Shown in pieces: positions 1-13,595 of a stretch of 64,000 nt of DNA. Each line of letters begins with the position of its first letter. Within the stretch, counting starts at the first letter, position 1. The DNA is from Stichopus chloronotus. Its lineage: Eukaryota > Echinodermata > Holothuroidea > Aspidochirotida > Stichopodidae. The DNA is taken from assembly GCA_021234535.1 (NCBI GenBank), contig CM037841.1, positions 10,622,825 through 10,686,824 of the forward strand, written 5' to 3'. The notes under the pieces were generated by a model. The model worked only from the letters and a program-made list of their open reading frames with translations, did not search any database and had not been told where the DNA came from. Made by a program: the position numbers and the translations under genes.

Positions 1-3000
1 GTCAAAATTGATCCATGGGATAAAAATTGGTAACTGGTGTTGATCATCTTTTGAACAAACATGTGAAAACCCAAACAATGAAAATGTGCACAACAAGACT
101 GCATGAAGTCATATTTTGTGACAAAGTTCATGCTAGTTCAATATTTTGTAAGAAGTATTTATAATTTGAAGAGGTGAGTGACATGGAACACCTCAGAATA
201 TTGGAAGGATTAATTTTTCAATCAGAAACCATCAGTTTGCATGATTTGCACATTGATGAATACAATACAGCCAGTTTTAAAACCAAAGTATCAGCTGGAG
301 TAGAATGGCAACTAGGCCTACTGTAGTAGGTGATGAGAGGGGTATGCACATTTTTGTTCAAAATAATGCAAATATCAGAATTTGGCAATGCCCATATCAA
401 CCATGTATAAATGGATATTGTGGACATTTTATCAAAGAACAAATTAAACATGTCGATGCTGGAGGGTATCCCAGACATCAGTAGTGCCTTTAAAGGTTGT
501 GTGACATGAAAATGACATTTTGGAACACTGGATGTATTGAGCATTGGAAATGTTAAATATAGCCACAAATGCGATCAAAATCCGTCAAAGATTGACAGAT
601 TTAGCAGGGAGATTAGTGTCTCACAGCTGTATCATGAATAAACATTGGCTGAGTATGCAAATATGTGATGTCAAGAGATGGCCTCCAATGATAAGTCTGA
701 TGTTAATCCTTTGTTTTATGTAACCTTTATTTCAAGCACATTTGAAGATTTTACATGTCAAGAGAGTTTTATTCTGGAAGAATATATTTTTTTTCTTCAC
801 AAATATCGATATCACTTACCAATAAGAAACCTAGTAATTAAGGGGTAATATATCTAACAAAAGAAATACTGACACAGTGCAACACTCCACATCATCTGTT
901 TTGCATTTTTATCAAACTTTGAAAAGTATTATCTCAAAAGCAGTAATAGATATAAACAAAATCCCAAATGAATTTCACTCTCAGGATTTTACTTTGCAAT
1001 GTATGCATGACGTGTGCCCTTTTCTGCATTAATTGTCACACAACCTTGAAGATTTACTGCCATTAAATAATCGATGATGATTGCAAACAAAAGACTTACA
1101 ATACTTCTTTTATTCGCAAAACATCATTACAAGTCTAATGGAATCATTACTCAGATGTAACATACTGAAAATCTTCATCGTGTTTTGATATTAATGGACC
1201 TCAAATACATAGTCCCTTCAACCTCCCCTAAGCAGCTCAAGCTTGGCTTACGAAAGTTGCCCACCTGTGCGTCCCTGCAGTACACAATACCACTTACCGT
1301 AATCTCAATACTCCATCCTACACAGAGGCACTGGCTGCTGGAATTATTTGGAAATGAGGTCTGGTTCAGTTTCAGATATAAACCAATAAAATGTCATAGG
1401 ATTACAATAAACAAGCATAGCGACATTAGCTTTTAAATCCCTATCTTATCAGCAAGAACATAAAATCCCAACTACCATGTGTAATTGACAAGCTGTAGCT
1501 GTTTAGAGGGACATAAAAACCTGGGTAACATCCGTTAAATTCTCATCGCGAAGCCGTTTATTGGACACGAAGCAGCGTGACAAACACTTAAACAGGGAAA
1601 ATGAATCTAAACAAGGAGAAGTGCAGTAAATGTACTGGACAGTAAGTATAATGTTAATATCATTTTAAGGTTATGTGAAATAACAGTAACAGGAAACTTT
1701 GCTGAAGAAGACCAATTTACTGTAAGCATCTGGTACAATCAATGAGAGTTTCACTAGAGGGACTGTACATGGGAGGGATACATCCCAAAAAAAATGATTA
1801 CAACGGAGAGGGAAAATCTTTCCTCCCTACTCCTCCTCCTCCATGCCATCTCCCTTTCTCCACTCCCTTTAACCTGATATACATATCACTGGGGTCCATC
1901 TCCCAAGAGTCATCCTTAATTTAGAGTCCTGTCTTTGTATGGAACAGTACACAGCTTCCTTTACATGCGAACATGTAAAGCCTTAAACAACTACATTGTG
2001 TGTATTCTATTTCAAGACATTTCCATCTTTCAGTCCAATGGTATGAAGGGTCAAAAGGATTATGGGGCGCCTTTAAATAAAAAATCTTTAATCCACATGA
2101 TAATTGAATGATCCAGAATATTGAACCGAAATAACTGTGCAACTATATATGCATGACAATGACACAGCTGCTCAGAACGTGTGTATTTCTGGCAGATATG
2201 GGATAATAAATAGGTAAGGATCCCCGCTTGACAAAACCCATGACCAGGACTGAAAATTGTACAAATTCTTTGGGAAACTAAGTTGCATCTCCATAGATGG
2301 TATGAAAACTTTTTGTCAGAGGCATCAATGTGTTTGCTTTGGTATTTTCACCATGGCGTGGGGTCAAGAGACCATTTTAGGGCCCCTTGCTGAGGTCCAG
2401 GGGACAAATGAATGGACAGTAGTATACATGTTCATTTATTCTATTAAACATGTATTCTATCTACCATTTATGTGCAATCTTCACACAGTGAAAAAAATTC
2501 CTCACATTCATTTATTTGTTAAATGATAAAAGAAACCATGTAAACAAATTCTTAAGAAATATCCAGCCATCTTATCTACATAAATCCCCTTTTTTGTGCA
2601 AGTCAAGAAATATTAACTTCCTAAGGAAAACTTGCATACAAAGTAAATTAACCTAATGTTAGCCTAGCCAATATTTTCTACTTGAAGTTACCCTAGATTT
2701 TAACAGAACAGACTAAATGGCAGCATAAAATTACTGTAATACATTACTAGCTTATTAAATATGGGAATTTCAAGGCAACTTCAAACTACTTCACAGTTTG
2801 TAATTTGTATTCATAGAGTGATTTTGAAAAATATAGGACAATTTTCCTAAGCCTGTTTTTAGCACTAGGACTTTATCCATGTTAATTGAGATCAAGGGAC
2901 AGACAGCTCTACCAAGATGAGATAACACTGAAACAGGACTACTGTAAAACAACCAGAGATGAACTGACTATCATACTAACTCCGGTACTACTGGTACAAT

Positions 3001-6000
3001 GTCAGGGTACTTAACTTTAACATTTACACAGTTACCATACATTTCATTCTGGTTCAGTATACTGATAAAGCTGTAATTTGCTTTTTTGTTTTGTCAATAT
3101 TGATTTATTGTACACTTTTTAAAGTCCAATGTCGCAACACACCTGGGTTTTGTGATTTTGTTTTTTAAGTCTGATTTTTCTGTCTTATTACTTTCTTGTG
3201 CTAGATTTCTCATATTTGCAGGAACTGGCCTCGTGACAACGACTAAACACGCTCGAGACAGGTAAAGCTGAATCAGCATTCATCAAGCAACCAGGCTTCC
3301 TCAAATGGAAGTGCGAACCACTTGTGGGATATGGCGTGGAGGTCTGTGCAAAATTTGCCTTCAAAATAATGGGGGGAAAAAAAGGTTTTACTGTAAAAAT
3401 TTATTTTAAAAGTTCCAACTAATTGACATAATTTACCACTGAAAATTGAACATTTTGTGGAAACCTTCGGCAAAAGGAAACATAAACTTTGCACCATGTT
3501 TCATCTGAGTCCCTTCTGAATCTGAAACAAAACAAGCAATTCAAGGGGACAATGCTTTTACCCCTCACCCAGGACAGCGGTCAGTGACGCACAACATCAG
3601 CATAATTCCCCATGTGGGCTCTCCATCATATTTAACTGAGGAAGTCTGTTCTACATAGTAGTTCGAAATAATCTTTGATTATACTTGGCAGATACTGAGA
3701 CTTGCAGGAGAGTTGACTTTTCCAGGTATAACCACCTGATTTGGTTCATATAACTATTTGCGACAATGTTCTTTTTGGGTGACAACTGCTTTACGCCATA
3801 AACAACCCTGACGTAATTCCACCTTATGGCCTACGCATTCCTCTCAGCTTTGCTTAAATCTCAGCCTGAGATTGGATCTCTGTAAAGCTGCAAACGCAGG
3901 TGCAAAGATGAATTAACACCAACTTCTGCAGTACGGGATTGCTAAAGAGACGAGCTGCTCTGGCTCCTTGGTGAGTTGAGACAGGTAAGTGAGGAGTGAA
4001 TTAAACAGTTCAATATCCATTTCCTCCTACTATCCCTCTTTTTTTTTTTGGGGGGGGAAGGGTTGGAGGTAGAGGGGGAAGTGGAGTTTCATGGAAAATA
4101 AACTTGTGGTATCTAATGATACTTGACACCAAGACTCTTTATTTTTGGTATTTCATGCTGGTTTTGATTATATTCTGGCAGATCCCATACATTGGTTGAA
4201 TCAACAGATTTAATCGAATTCAGTATGAGATGAACAGTATTTATTTGACATCAATGGTTTCTACCATAAAATTTAATTCATCAACAAAACAGTCTTTGCA
4301 TGTTCCTTTCCTGTTTTTTTTTTTTTTAAAAAGCGTTTCACAGTTCGAAGTTCAACAGAAGATTGCAAGGATCGGTTCTTAAACACATAACTGTGCCTAT
4401 ATAAAGATATCAATTGTACTGAGAATGTAGTCTCATTTTTTTCTGTGACAAAAACTTAAAAAAGTTAAACTAGCTAATATCAAATAGCATCTTCAGAGAG
4501 CATGTCTACCATATCAGATTTTTTTATTTACAAGTGAAGATACTTTAAATACCTCTATAAATGTTTGAGCACTAGAATGATAATTAGAGATATCCTAAAA
4601 TTGGAACAGATCAGTCCACTTAGAGTCAGTGTAAAAGGACTATTCTCCAGAGCTATGGGAAATAAGCAGAAGTTGCATGGAGCAAAATCATACTGGCTAC
4701 ATATGAAAGACTTTCAAGGATAAAATTGCAATAATGCAAAAAGGGAGAAATTTGAACCTTCTGATACATCTATTTTGCTGATTCAGCACAAAATGTTGGC
4801 AAATTTTGTTTGCTTTGTCTTCCTAAGCACTGGCCTCTCATTTGCTTTAACACTTTGTCTCTTAAAGATACGATAAAACTCAAGTGTCTGCCAGTGTTAG
4901 TTTCATAACCGAGACAGAACGACCTTTTACTGATATGCATTAAATCTACTTACCCTTTACTGCATGCCCTTGCAAACTGCATCTAAAATGAAGAAGGCCA
5001 GTTTCCATACAGATTCGTGTAAATGAGGTGCATAAACACCAGGAGCCTCTGCACTCCTCAAGCGCAGCAGGGACCCCGAGGATATAAACACACATCTTTC
5101 TAAAGACATATTATTTTGACGAGATAGAAAACTGCAAAAGTTCACACCATATTAAACAGAAATTCTGACCCATCTCTTTAGGGACTTATTGTGTAATCGA
5201 GAACAATGAACAGCTTTTACAGGGGCTTTTTCCTGAACTTTTTTTTAGGGAAACTGATTCAAACCTTCTTTTTTAATGTGGTGTATAGCAGAGCTTCAGG
5301 AAAACTCAGCCAGAAAAAAAAAAGAAAAAAGCATCTGTAGATTGTCCCTTGGATATTGCAAAATTGTGTCTTTATTTTTCATTAACTTCACTACTTCTAG
5401 CCTGGTTAATTCTTTTTTAACTTTTTATTTTACTTTTTATATTGCTGGGATCATTATTTCCATGTGAGAAGGTGGGAAAAATGCAAGTTGGTTTGAAAAA
5501 GAAAATACTACTTATCTGCTTTGACAAGTTTAAAGCTGGCACGGAAGACATTCGCAGAATGTTGGTAGTAAGAAGACCTTTTGACCGTATTCTTTACAAA
5601 GAAGTCATTTGCTTTCATTTCAAGGTTGATGAGCCAGCAAACATACAGGGAATGATCGGAAGTGGTATCAAATTATTCAGATGATCCATTCAGTGTATCA
5701 CCCGTGAGTTTTGCTTCTAATAATAACAAAATCATTTGAATTCCCAGAAAATGTTCACTACTGAAAATGTAATATCAGGACCAGTGACAATAACTAACAG
5801 ATAAACTGAATTTCCGAAACATAAAAGCCAGGATTGAGTCAGGATGTTATGATGACATCAAGTTGCCGACTCTCAAACAGCGATGATACAATTAAGAAAT
5901 AGGGGGGCTACTCAATTAATCAGAAATAAATATTTCTTAGAATAAAGTGGTAATTAGTACAACACACTGACAATTTCCAACAAACAAAATTTATAATGTT

Positions 6001-6879
6001 TGATGTTAGGGCACACAATGAACGGGATGAAGAAAGCTGACCAGAGGAACGAAACAACAAAACAAGATGAAAACTGTTCATGCTGAATGGTTCATGCTTG
6101 GTGTGGACAGTAAATTTATTCTTATCCACAAACAACCATCCCCCATGCATTAAAATGTAACTGCACGTCCATTTCTGGGACACAACCTTGTAATGTGGAG
6201 TGTGCACACATGTATGACTTGGCAACACTACAAGTAATGAGCCTGCCTAAACAATAGTCTTTGTGGCTAAATACAGATGCTGCTTCAAAGGATGTGAAAA
6301 CAATAAAGGATATATTCAGCGCAACATCTCTGAAAGTACCATCAAATCGATTTAGAATTTTCCGACACATTGACCGTCCAAATAACATATCTGAACAGAA
6401 ACAGGCACATTTTGGTGGTAGGAGGACTGCTTCCAGAGGACCTCCAGCAGCTGGTGACCAGAAGACAGGTCAATGTCACGACTGGTATTAACCAGATAGC
6501 CTAAGGTGTATTTGAGATTGGAGTGAGGCTGGCTGCAGCATGTAGACTTGGGAGAAATTCAAATTCGAAAGAGTTAAAATGCAGCCAGCATTTTGCCAAA
6601 AGCTTCTTACACAATGTTTTCTGCTAGAAATACCGTAGTTTAGATATGAATTAGCCCAGTAATACTTATGTAAAATTAGGTAAACAGTTGGTTTAAAGGT
6701 ACAGGTTAAATCAGTTTTTGAATAAGCCAATTTACTGAGCAATATATTTTAATTTTATTTTGCTTCACAACAGGGGGGAAAAAACTGAAACTGAACAGTC
6801 CTTGTTGAAATGACCAAAATCGTAAACTCATTCAAATCACCCAATCAAACTACATCATCCTTTCCGATACTGTCCTATA
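1..6879. other. No gene recognised
   Basis: AT-rich unique-looking DNA with short homopolymers (for example T then G runs at 4030-4058, T10 near 4315). The 116-codon minus frame 218-568 and a 47-codon plus frame 183-326 resemble no family I know. No repeat or RNA gene found. Confidence 0.6.
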
Positions 6880-7560
6880 ATTCTACCTGATCTCATCTAT
6901 GCATCTCATCTCTCTACCCATCTCCATATCCCATCCCTCCACCATCTTTTGACACAGTCTCCTCACCACTTCTCTCCACCTGTCTCTCCTGACTCTGTCC
7001 CCTGACGAACCTCCCGAACCTTTCTCCCAATTCCATGTACCGAGTACCAACCCCATTTCCTCAACCCCTAATCCTTATATTCCATCTCCAGATCCCACCT
7101 TCTGATCCCATCTCTAGCCATGAACCAACCCTATCTTTGACTCCATTCCCAACACATCGCTGACCCTGCCTCCCTGTTCCATATCCCTATCTCATTTGCC
7201 TGATGCATCCTTTTGTCCATTTTCCGACTCATCCACTACCCCACCCCTACCCCATGCCCCATCCTACCCCATGCCCCATCCTACCCCATGTCCCATCCTA
7301 CCCCATGCCCCATCCTACCCCATACCCCATCCTGTCTTCTTTACCTGCATTCTTTTCCATCTTCCCATGCATCTCCTTGGTCAGCTCTTTATCACATATT
7401 CCCATCTTTAAATCCCAATCTCTTTATCCCCATCTTTTTAATACCATCTTCTCATCCATCTCCTTATCCCAGCTGCTTAACCTCCCCCCTTCCCCCTCTC
7501 TAACCTCCTTTTGCCACCAGGGAGCTCTGCTGCCACCATCACCTCATATCACCATTTACT
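6880..7560. repeat. Pyrimidine-rich low-complexity tract (CCATCTC-like)
   Basis: About 680 bp of strongly C/T-biased plus strand, with frequent CCATCTC, CCCATCT and ATCTCAT words. It probably grew from a short CCATCT-type repeat; the ordered 17-bp units at 7248 are the youngest part. Confidence 0.8.
7248..7332. repeat. 17-bp tandem repeat, 5 units
   Basis: Five consecutive copies of TACCCCATGCCCCATCC (one with TCCC, the last with ATACCCC) lie in a wider pyrimidine-rich tract. Because 17 is not a multiple of 3, it opens several overlapping frames encoding Pro/His/Ser-rich peptides, which are not genes. Confidence 0.95.
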
Positions 7561-8771
7561 GCTTTCCATCTCCATCTAAACCCGAAGATGCGATGCCCCT
7601 AGACTTCAAGGGATGTCAGAGGCAGGCGGAGTGAAATTACACATTTTACCGCTCAGTTAATTGCGCACTTCACATTGCTAAACATGCCACTGGAATTGTG
7701 TTACAGGCCTCAATGATCAAAGCATGGAGGCATACATCTACAAACTAATGACTGAATTGAATTCTACATAAAAGTAGTCTCCAGGTCGCATATTCAGTTT
7801 AGACAGAGGACAAAAAGATCTTACGACATCTATGCGTCACAACCTTGACTTTGAATTGTTAATGACCGCAGAGAGATCCAAACCACTGCCTCTGAAGCAA
7901 CTGAAGCATCTTTGACATATATATTAAACACTTTAAATTAATGCTGGAAGTTGTACAATGCCAATACATAGTACTTCCTGTTGGGAAGCTTTGTTCCACT
8001 CAATAATTTATCAAATTCAAATGTACATATCTTCTTTTTTCTTTGGGAGAGGGGTACCACTTCAGAGTCAGATGAAGACAAGTTTGCAGATTACAGTAAC
8101 TGCAATTTTTCAATCCAGTTTGTACATTTCATAAATTCATAATGTCATACATTACTTCAACTCCCCTCACACATTTAAACAGCTTCAAGAGGCATTGTTC
8201 ATCATACGGTACATATTTGCCAATACTGTCATGTGTGTGAAACAAGTACTGCATGTGTGGTGTGTATGTGTGGTGAGCATGGGTGGCAGAGGTCAAATGA
8301 TCAAAGAAAGAAAGAAAATTTAATATTAAGTTGTTCATGGGTATGTTTATTTTGAAATTCATTGAGCCAGGTTATTTAAAGGTCAAAATGAATTAAATCC
8401 AATCCAATTCATTGCAGCTTTCAGCATATAGTTCAAAACATGCTAATTTAATTAGATGTTTTTATAGCAAAGTTTGTTTGCCCTTCTGATTATGAATTTC
8501 AGAAGGGTTGAAAGATTTTCAACGTCATAAATCTGATGGTTTACTGGTCTGCAGAAATCAAAGCAAGCATTTTGATGAGGTCTTATAAACTTAATCCATA
8601 ACTTTTGAAGTCTCTGGTATTTGTGACAAGTACAGTATACTTTGACCATAATAGGCTCATTTCTCACAAGACAGGAGACAAAGAAGTTAACCAGAGAAAT
8701 GGAAAGACCTTAATGAGAACAGGGCTGTCCAAGGGGTGACTAGACACATGGCGTAGTGTCAAGAGGGGAGT

Positions 8772-9057
8772 GTCCAGAGAGTATAGAATAAGGAGGGTCT
8801 CTATAAGGATTGACCAGACAGTGTAGAATAAGGAGAGTCTGTCTAGGGATTGACCAGATAAGACAGAATGAGAAGGGTCTGTCTAGGGATTGACCAGATA
8901 ATACAGAATGAGACAGGTCTGTCTAGGGATTGACCAGATAATACACAATGAGGAGGATCTGTCTGGGGATTGACCAGATAATGTAGAATGAGGAGGGTCT
9001 GTCTAGGGATTGACCACGCAGCACAGAATGAGGAGTACAGAATGAGGAAGGTCTGTT
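8772..9057. repeat. 40-bp minisatellite, ~7 units
   Basis: Units start at 8772, 8812, 8852, 8892, 8932, 8972 and 9012, each GACCAGATAATACAGAATGA followed by GGAGGGTCTGTCTAGGGATT with few changes. The exact 40-bp period is constant. The last unit has a short internal duplication of ACAGAATGAGGA. Minus-strand open frames here have a repetitive translation and are artefacts. Confidence 0.9.
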
Positions 9058-9259
9058 TAAGCAAAAATGCAAACCAGCTTTCAGTCTTTCCACAACCACC
9101 CACTTAATTAGGTTAAGTGACCCACTCCCAGCATTCATGTCAACTCTCAATGAATGACATTTCGTGGCACTGAGGCTGACCAGTAATGCCCAAGTATTTG
9201 TTGGACAATGCAAAAGAGGCTTTCTCTTGCCCATCATGGTGAGACAAGTGGACACTTTC

Positions 9260-9695
9260 TATGGAATGCCAAAAGGGCAAGGTTAGCTAGTTGTTTCAAC
9301 TTACATAGTTGTTTAAACTAACATTGCTGTTTCAACTTACGTATAATTTTTTTTTAACTTACCTTGTTTAAATTATCATTGTTGTTTAAACGTCCATTGT
9401 TGTTTAAACTTACGTTGTTGTTTCAACATCATCACATTTCTTTTGAAATGCAAACTTTACTCACACATGATTAGTGATTAGCTCATGTGAGAGACCCGAC
9501 ACCAAAGTGACTTTATAGACAACAACCTAACTTGAAACAACAATGGAAATTGATATACAGTAACAATGGTAGTTTACATACTGTAAGTTTAAACAACAAC
9601 GGAAGTTTAGACAACATCGTAAGTTGAAACAACGTAAGTTTAAACAACAAGTTGAAACAACAATTAATGTCACCTTGCCCTTTTGGCATTCTATA
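9260..9695. mobile_element. Fold-back element whose arms are tandem ~18-bp units
   Basis: The outer ends 9260-9283 and 9672-9695 are inverted copies of TATRGAATGCCAAAAGGGCA plus AGGT. Inside them, the left arm (to about 9428) is a series of roughly 18-bp units on the theme GTTGTTTAAACTTAC. The right arm (from about 9530) carries the same units in inverted orientation. In both arms the first three units alternate TTTCAAC, TTTAAAC, TTTCAAC, so the arms are true inverted copies. The loop (about 9430-9525) is unique. This is the architecture known from Drosophila FB and sea-urchin TU elements, whose long inverted repeats are made of short direct repeats. I see no coding sequence and no convincing target-site duplication, and the element is short for these families. 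Confidence 0.6.
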
Positions 9696-12600
9696 CCTTC
9701 GATCTTCCATCCCTTGGTACACAGTTCAGGTAAACACTGATGACATTTGACAAAATACCCTTCCTTATTCAAGCTAAGGAGAGCCATAATACACATACTC
9801 ATGAATATTACCTGTTGGATGTCAGCATTAGAAAAATTCAAAACTTAATGGCTTTTTTCCACTGAGGCACTCTCTGACACAGTTTGTCATTGGCAGATCA
9901 TTTTTTACCACAAATCTGTTGAGGAGATATGCTAGACCCAATTTGGTCATAATGGAAGAACAAGTGCAAAAAGTTATGTGAAACATATGTCAATTACTTA
10001 CCTCTCTACCTTTAATTAGCTATTAAGGTTTCCTGAATTCAGGCAGAGACTGGGAGGCAGGTACTGTACAAAGCAACCAGTATACTGTGTTCAAGACACA
10101 CATGGGTGGATAAGCACAACAAAGAGGGGGTAAGCAGCAATGCTTGTTCACTGGTCCAAATAACCCTTCCTTTGTCATAGGTCTAATAATTTCTACCTAT
10201 AGAGCTATAGCGTCTATTCCACCTCTATGGCATATATTCCTGACCCTTGGCTTTCTATGTAGTTCTGCCTCTTATCTCCGTGTGCACTTTCCCACTAATG
10301 GTCTTTGCACAACTATATTATGGTGCATCATAGTGTATGTACAGGACTTCTTCTTTTCATCTGTTAAAACCTGAAATATCACCAAGATTCACTAACAATC
10401 CTACAATCTACGTGAACATGTCATCTGAAGATTAAACATATTTTCAAGGGCTTTACTTATGTATTTTTTTATGTTCCTACTACTGTACTGTCTTCTGATA
10501 TTGTTCAATGTTATTGCCAAAGCCTTGAACTTGTGCAACCAATTTACCTAACTTCAAACTCTTCTCAGATTACAGTATGACTCACTACAGTTCCCAATGT
10601 ACAGTGGCGGTGGGTCTGGGATTGTGGTCAGTTAAATTCAAATTGTTACTGAAGTTGATATGAATTTTGAGTGACAGTGTTGATTGTGTCCAGAATGTAA
10701 CATGGGGATGTATTTTTTGTCTTGCAAATGTAATGGCACCTATCACCATTGATCATTTTACTCTGTTCACACATACAGTATTACATGACATGATGCATTC
10801 ATCTAATTTTCTACTACCTGGGAATTTGTTTCTAGCCGTTTGTTCCACGTTTTCAACAGAGAGTTTTGAGATAAAAATGTCTCCTGGATCCCTTGCGTTC
10901 ATTGTAAAAAAAAAATGAATTAATCATACAAGCTAGTGACTAATTCAGAATGAACTAGCTAAGTTACAAGTCCATCAACAACCAATCCCAACTTATATTT
11001 TGCAATGAATGTCTGTGACGTCTAAGGCAGACCCACGCATAAACCTCCATTTATTCTTTTCTCTCTCACTGTATAATCAACAATTTTCTACATTTGGAAT
11101 GTGAATGTCATTGCAACGTGATTGCACAGAAATGTTAAGACTTGATGGAAAACAAATTGTTTGACATAATTTCTTTTCGGCACGTAGCCTATCTGAGACA
11201 GAAACAAGAGAACGAAGTGTGCGGCTCAGAGAGCACATTGATCGACCTGTAATAGTTAAGTTAATTACGCATACCAAGAGGCACATCTCTCGAATCACAT
11301 TACAGGCGGAAAGTGCAATTATGCTAATAACAAAAACTGGCGAACATGACAGCTTAGTACAGGATGGAGTTCAATCTGACAGCGTGGACGTCTACCATTC
11401 AGCTTAGCGCTCATGAATCCATTCACCGTACAGTAGGTGTCTTTGACATCATAATCAATTTAAAGGTCTTTCCTAATCGTTGAAACTCCCTACTGACGAA
11501 AGACATGTCATGATAAAAGAGCAATTTTGAAAAATCTTTACAAAAATTTGATCGACTGTACACTTGGCTGAGGAGATAAACCAGCACTGTGGTTTTATAG
11601 CATGAATATATACTGTACATGTGGTAAATGCCTACTGTACATTGGCATGGGATGGCCTATGACACAGAAGGTCTTTCCATATGGTTTACCAAGCCATAGC
11701 TGTCATTTAAATGTGATTAAATGTTCAAAAATATAGGTTCATAGCACCATGCAGGATAAGAATTAAAATACCAAGGTTGTAATTTTCATTTTTGGTAAAA
11801 AGGTAATTTATTGAGAAATGCAAAACCATGGCTTTTAATCATGTTTCAACTTTAGCACTTTGAGCAGAGTTCTCCCAATCCCATGGCGATCATAAATATT
11901 TTAGTGCTGTGGGGGGAGATCCCAAGACAGTTAATGTGATATATATGCCAGTGAGAGAGTGCAATGCAAGTTTACTCTCACCTACTTTATCTTTAAACAG
12001 TGCCTTGTTGCACTTTAGTAGAACTAAACACAATTTGAAAAGTATACACACATTTCACAAAGATCGTTCATTTATGCCACTGAGACGAGCTACATACTTG
12101 TGAGCTTGGTACATACTCGGTAAAAGTGATCACAAAGGCTGAATATGGAAAAGTTTTTCTACTCAACTAAACTCAGAGGGTGCTCTGACAGGAGACAGTT
12201 AAATAATTACACATTTGTCTATACTTCAAACCAGAAAAAAATGTTCGCCACAACACTGATTTGTACAATGAACTGTGAGTATGACAAAGCACAGAGCACT
12301 GTTCATAAATAAGTACGGTTATGAAGTTAAATTATTTACAGTAGATGTGATGCATACAGTTAAGTCAGAGATAGCAGGCATATAACCCCCATCGCCTCAT
12401 CCCCTATTCCAGAAAATAACAGCTGTCTACAATGCAAAGATTTCTTGAAATAATTTGCTCACAGTTAGTTTGTTACATATGAAAAAAAATTTCCCTGATG
12501 AAAATTCCCCTGATAAAATCATGTAAATGTAGAAGTTCAAAATGGTAAATTTGCTATAAAATTCTATCTAGACCCAAGTGACAAGAAAAGCATTAAAACA

Positions 12601-13183
12601 ATGAGAAAGAATAAGTAGATATCCTGGACAATTTGTTTTTCTTCTAACGTCCTAATTGTTCTAATGCCTTAATTCCCCCTTCCCTGTTACCATCATTCGA
12701 CCCCACACATAGTTTCTTGTCTCTAGCCACAGTTTCAAACATTGTGTACCTCATCTCGCTTTGTCTTCATCCTACCAGTTTTTTTTTTTTTTGATTCATC
12801 AGTCCCAGAGAGCTTTTTCTCCTCCTCTTGACTTCTGTTTATCTTTTTCCACATTGTAAACTTAATCGGATTACCTCTTTCATGTGTCCTTCACCAGCTG
12901 TTTTTTTTTTTACTCACAGCATCTTGGCAGTGTCTTGTCAGCTGGCTTCTGAAGGGATAATGCCATCACCCAACCCGAATAAGTATACCCCATATGCTGA
13001 TTCATGAATGGCTCTTTTTGATTATGTGATATCACTTCTGTCGTTGAATTGCTTAATTTTGCAGCATAGCACATTGCTTATGCAATGATGGCATTCATCC
13101 AGCAACATCATGACAAACACCAATGAAAGGAAAACTGAAAGATTTTGATGATTTTTTGAAAATAAAATAGGGTCTACGGCTTA
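9696..13183. other. No gene recognised; short homeodomain-like motif cluster near 11.2 kb
   Basis: AT-rich DNA between the two fold-back elements. The part 11150-11420 has little low-complexity sequence and contains TTAATTACGC and AATTATGCTAAT, words like homeodomain sites. That is only a hint of a regulatory element. T runs at 12780 and 12901. Confidence 0.5.
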
Positions 13184-13595
13184 CGGCGCTTTCACACTAC
13201 GACATCGGATCGGATTACGATCTGATTTTTTTCGTTTTTGGTAAATATCTTCTCCATCTCTGATCGGAAAGAACCAAAAATTTGCCAACTTGTGTTAATA
13301 AATGATTTGTATCGTATGACTAAGAAAATTAAATTTATACTAATTATTTCGTGATGTCACACCAACAGACAGCTTCTATCGGACGACGAGTGTCCGATAA
13401 AAGCCTTCTGTCGGTGTGACGTCACGAAATAATTAGATAACAGTTCATTTTCGTAGTCCTCTGGTACAAATCATATCTTTACACAAGTTGAAAAATTTTT
13501 GGTTCTTTCCGATCAGAGATGGAGAAGATATTTACTAAGAATAAAAAAAATTGGATCGTAATCCGATCCGATATCGTTGTAGTGTGAACGCACCT
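13184..13595. mobile_element. Long-palindrome fold-back MITE (possible Harbinger-type)
   Basis: Two ~200-bp arms (about 13185-13384 and 13392-13594) are imperfect reverse complements around a 7-nt loop at 13385-13391. The outer ends read GGCGCTTTCACACTAC and GTAGTGTGAACGCACC; the inner ends are TATCGGAC and GTCCGATA. Arms share long matches such as TAAATATCTTCTCCATCTCT but differ by many substitutions and small indels, so the copy is not recent. A TTA sits just outside both ends (13181-13183, 13596-13598), which would suit the 3-bp duplication of PIF/Harbinger elements. That assignment is tentative. No coding capacity. Confidence 0.7.

Noticed and set aside
183..326. 47-codon plus-strand frame with balanced composition near the left edge
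   Set aside because: Short, no splice signals or homology visible, and ends in TAG TAG; insufficient evidence for an exon.
7196..7634. Three overlapping plus-strand frames of 71-143 codons, Pro/His/Ser-rich
   Set aside because: They lie on the 17-bp tandem repeat and pyrimidine-rich tract; repeat periodicity keeps several frames open. No domain.
8772..9057. Possible CRISPR-like array
   Set aside because: Units are contiguous with no unique spacers; eukaryotic minisatellite.
8843..9255. Repetitive minus-strand frames resembling a repeat protein
   Set aside because: Direct translation of the 40-bp minisatellite; 40 is not a multiple of 3, so the peptide repeat is not kept in frame.
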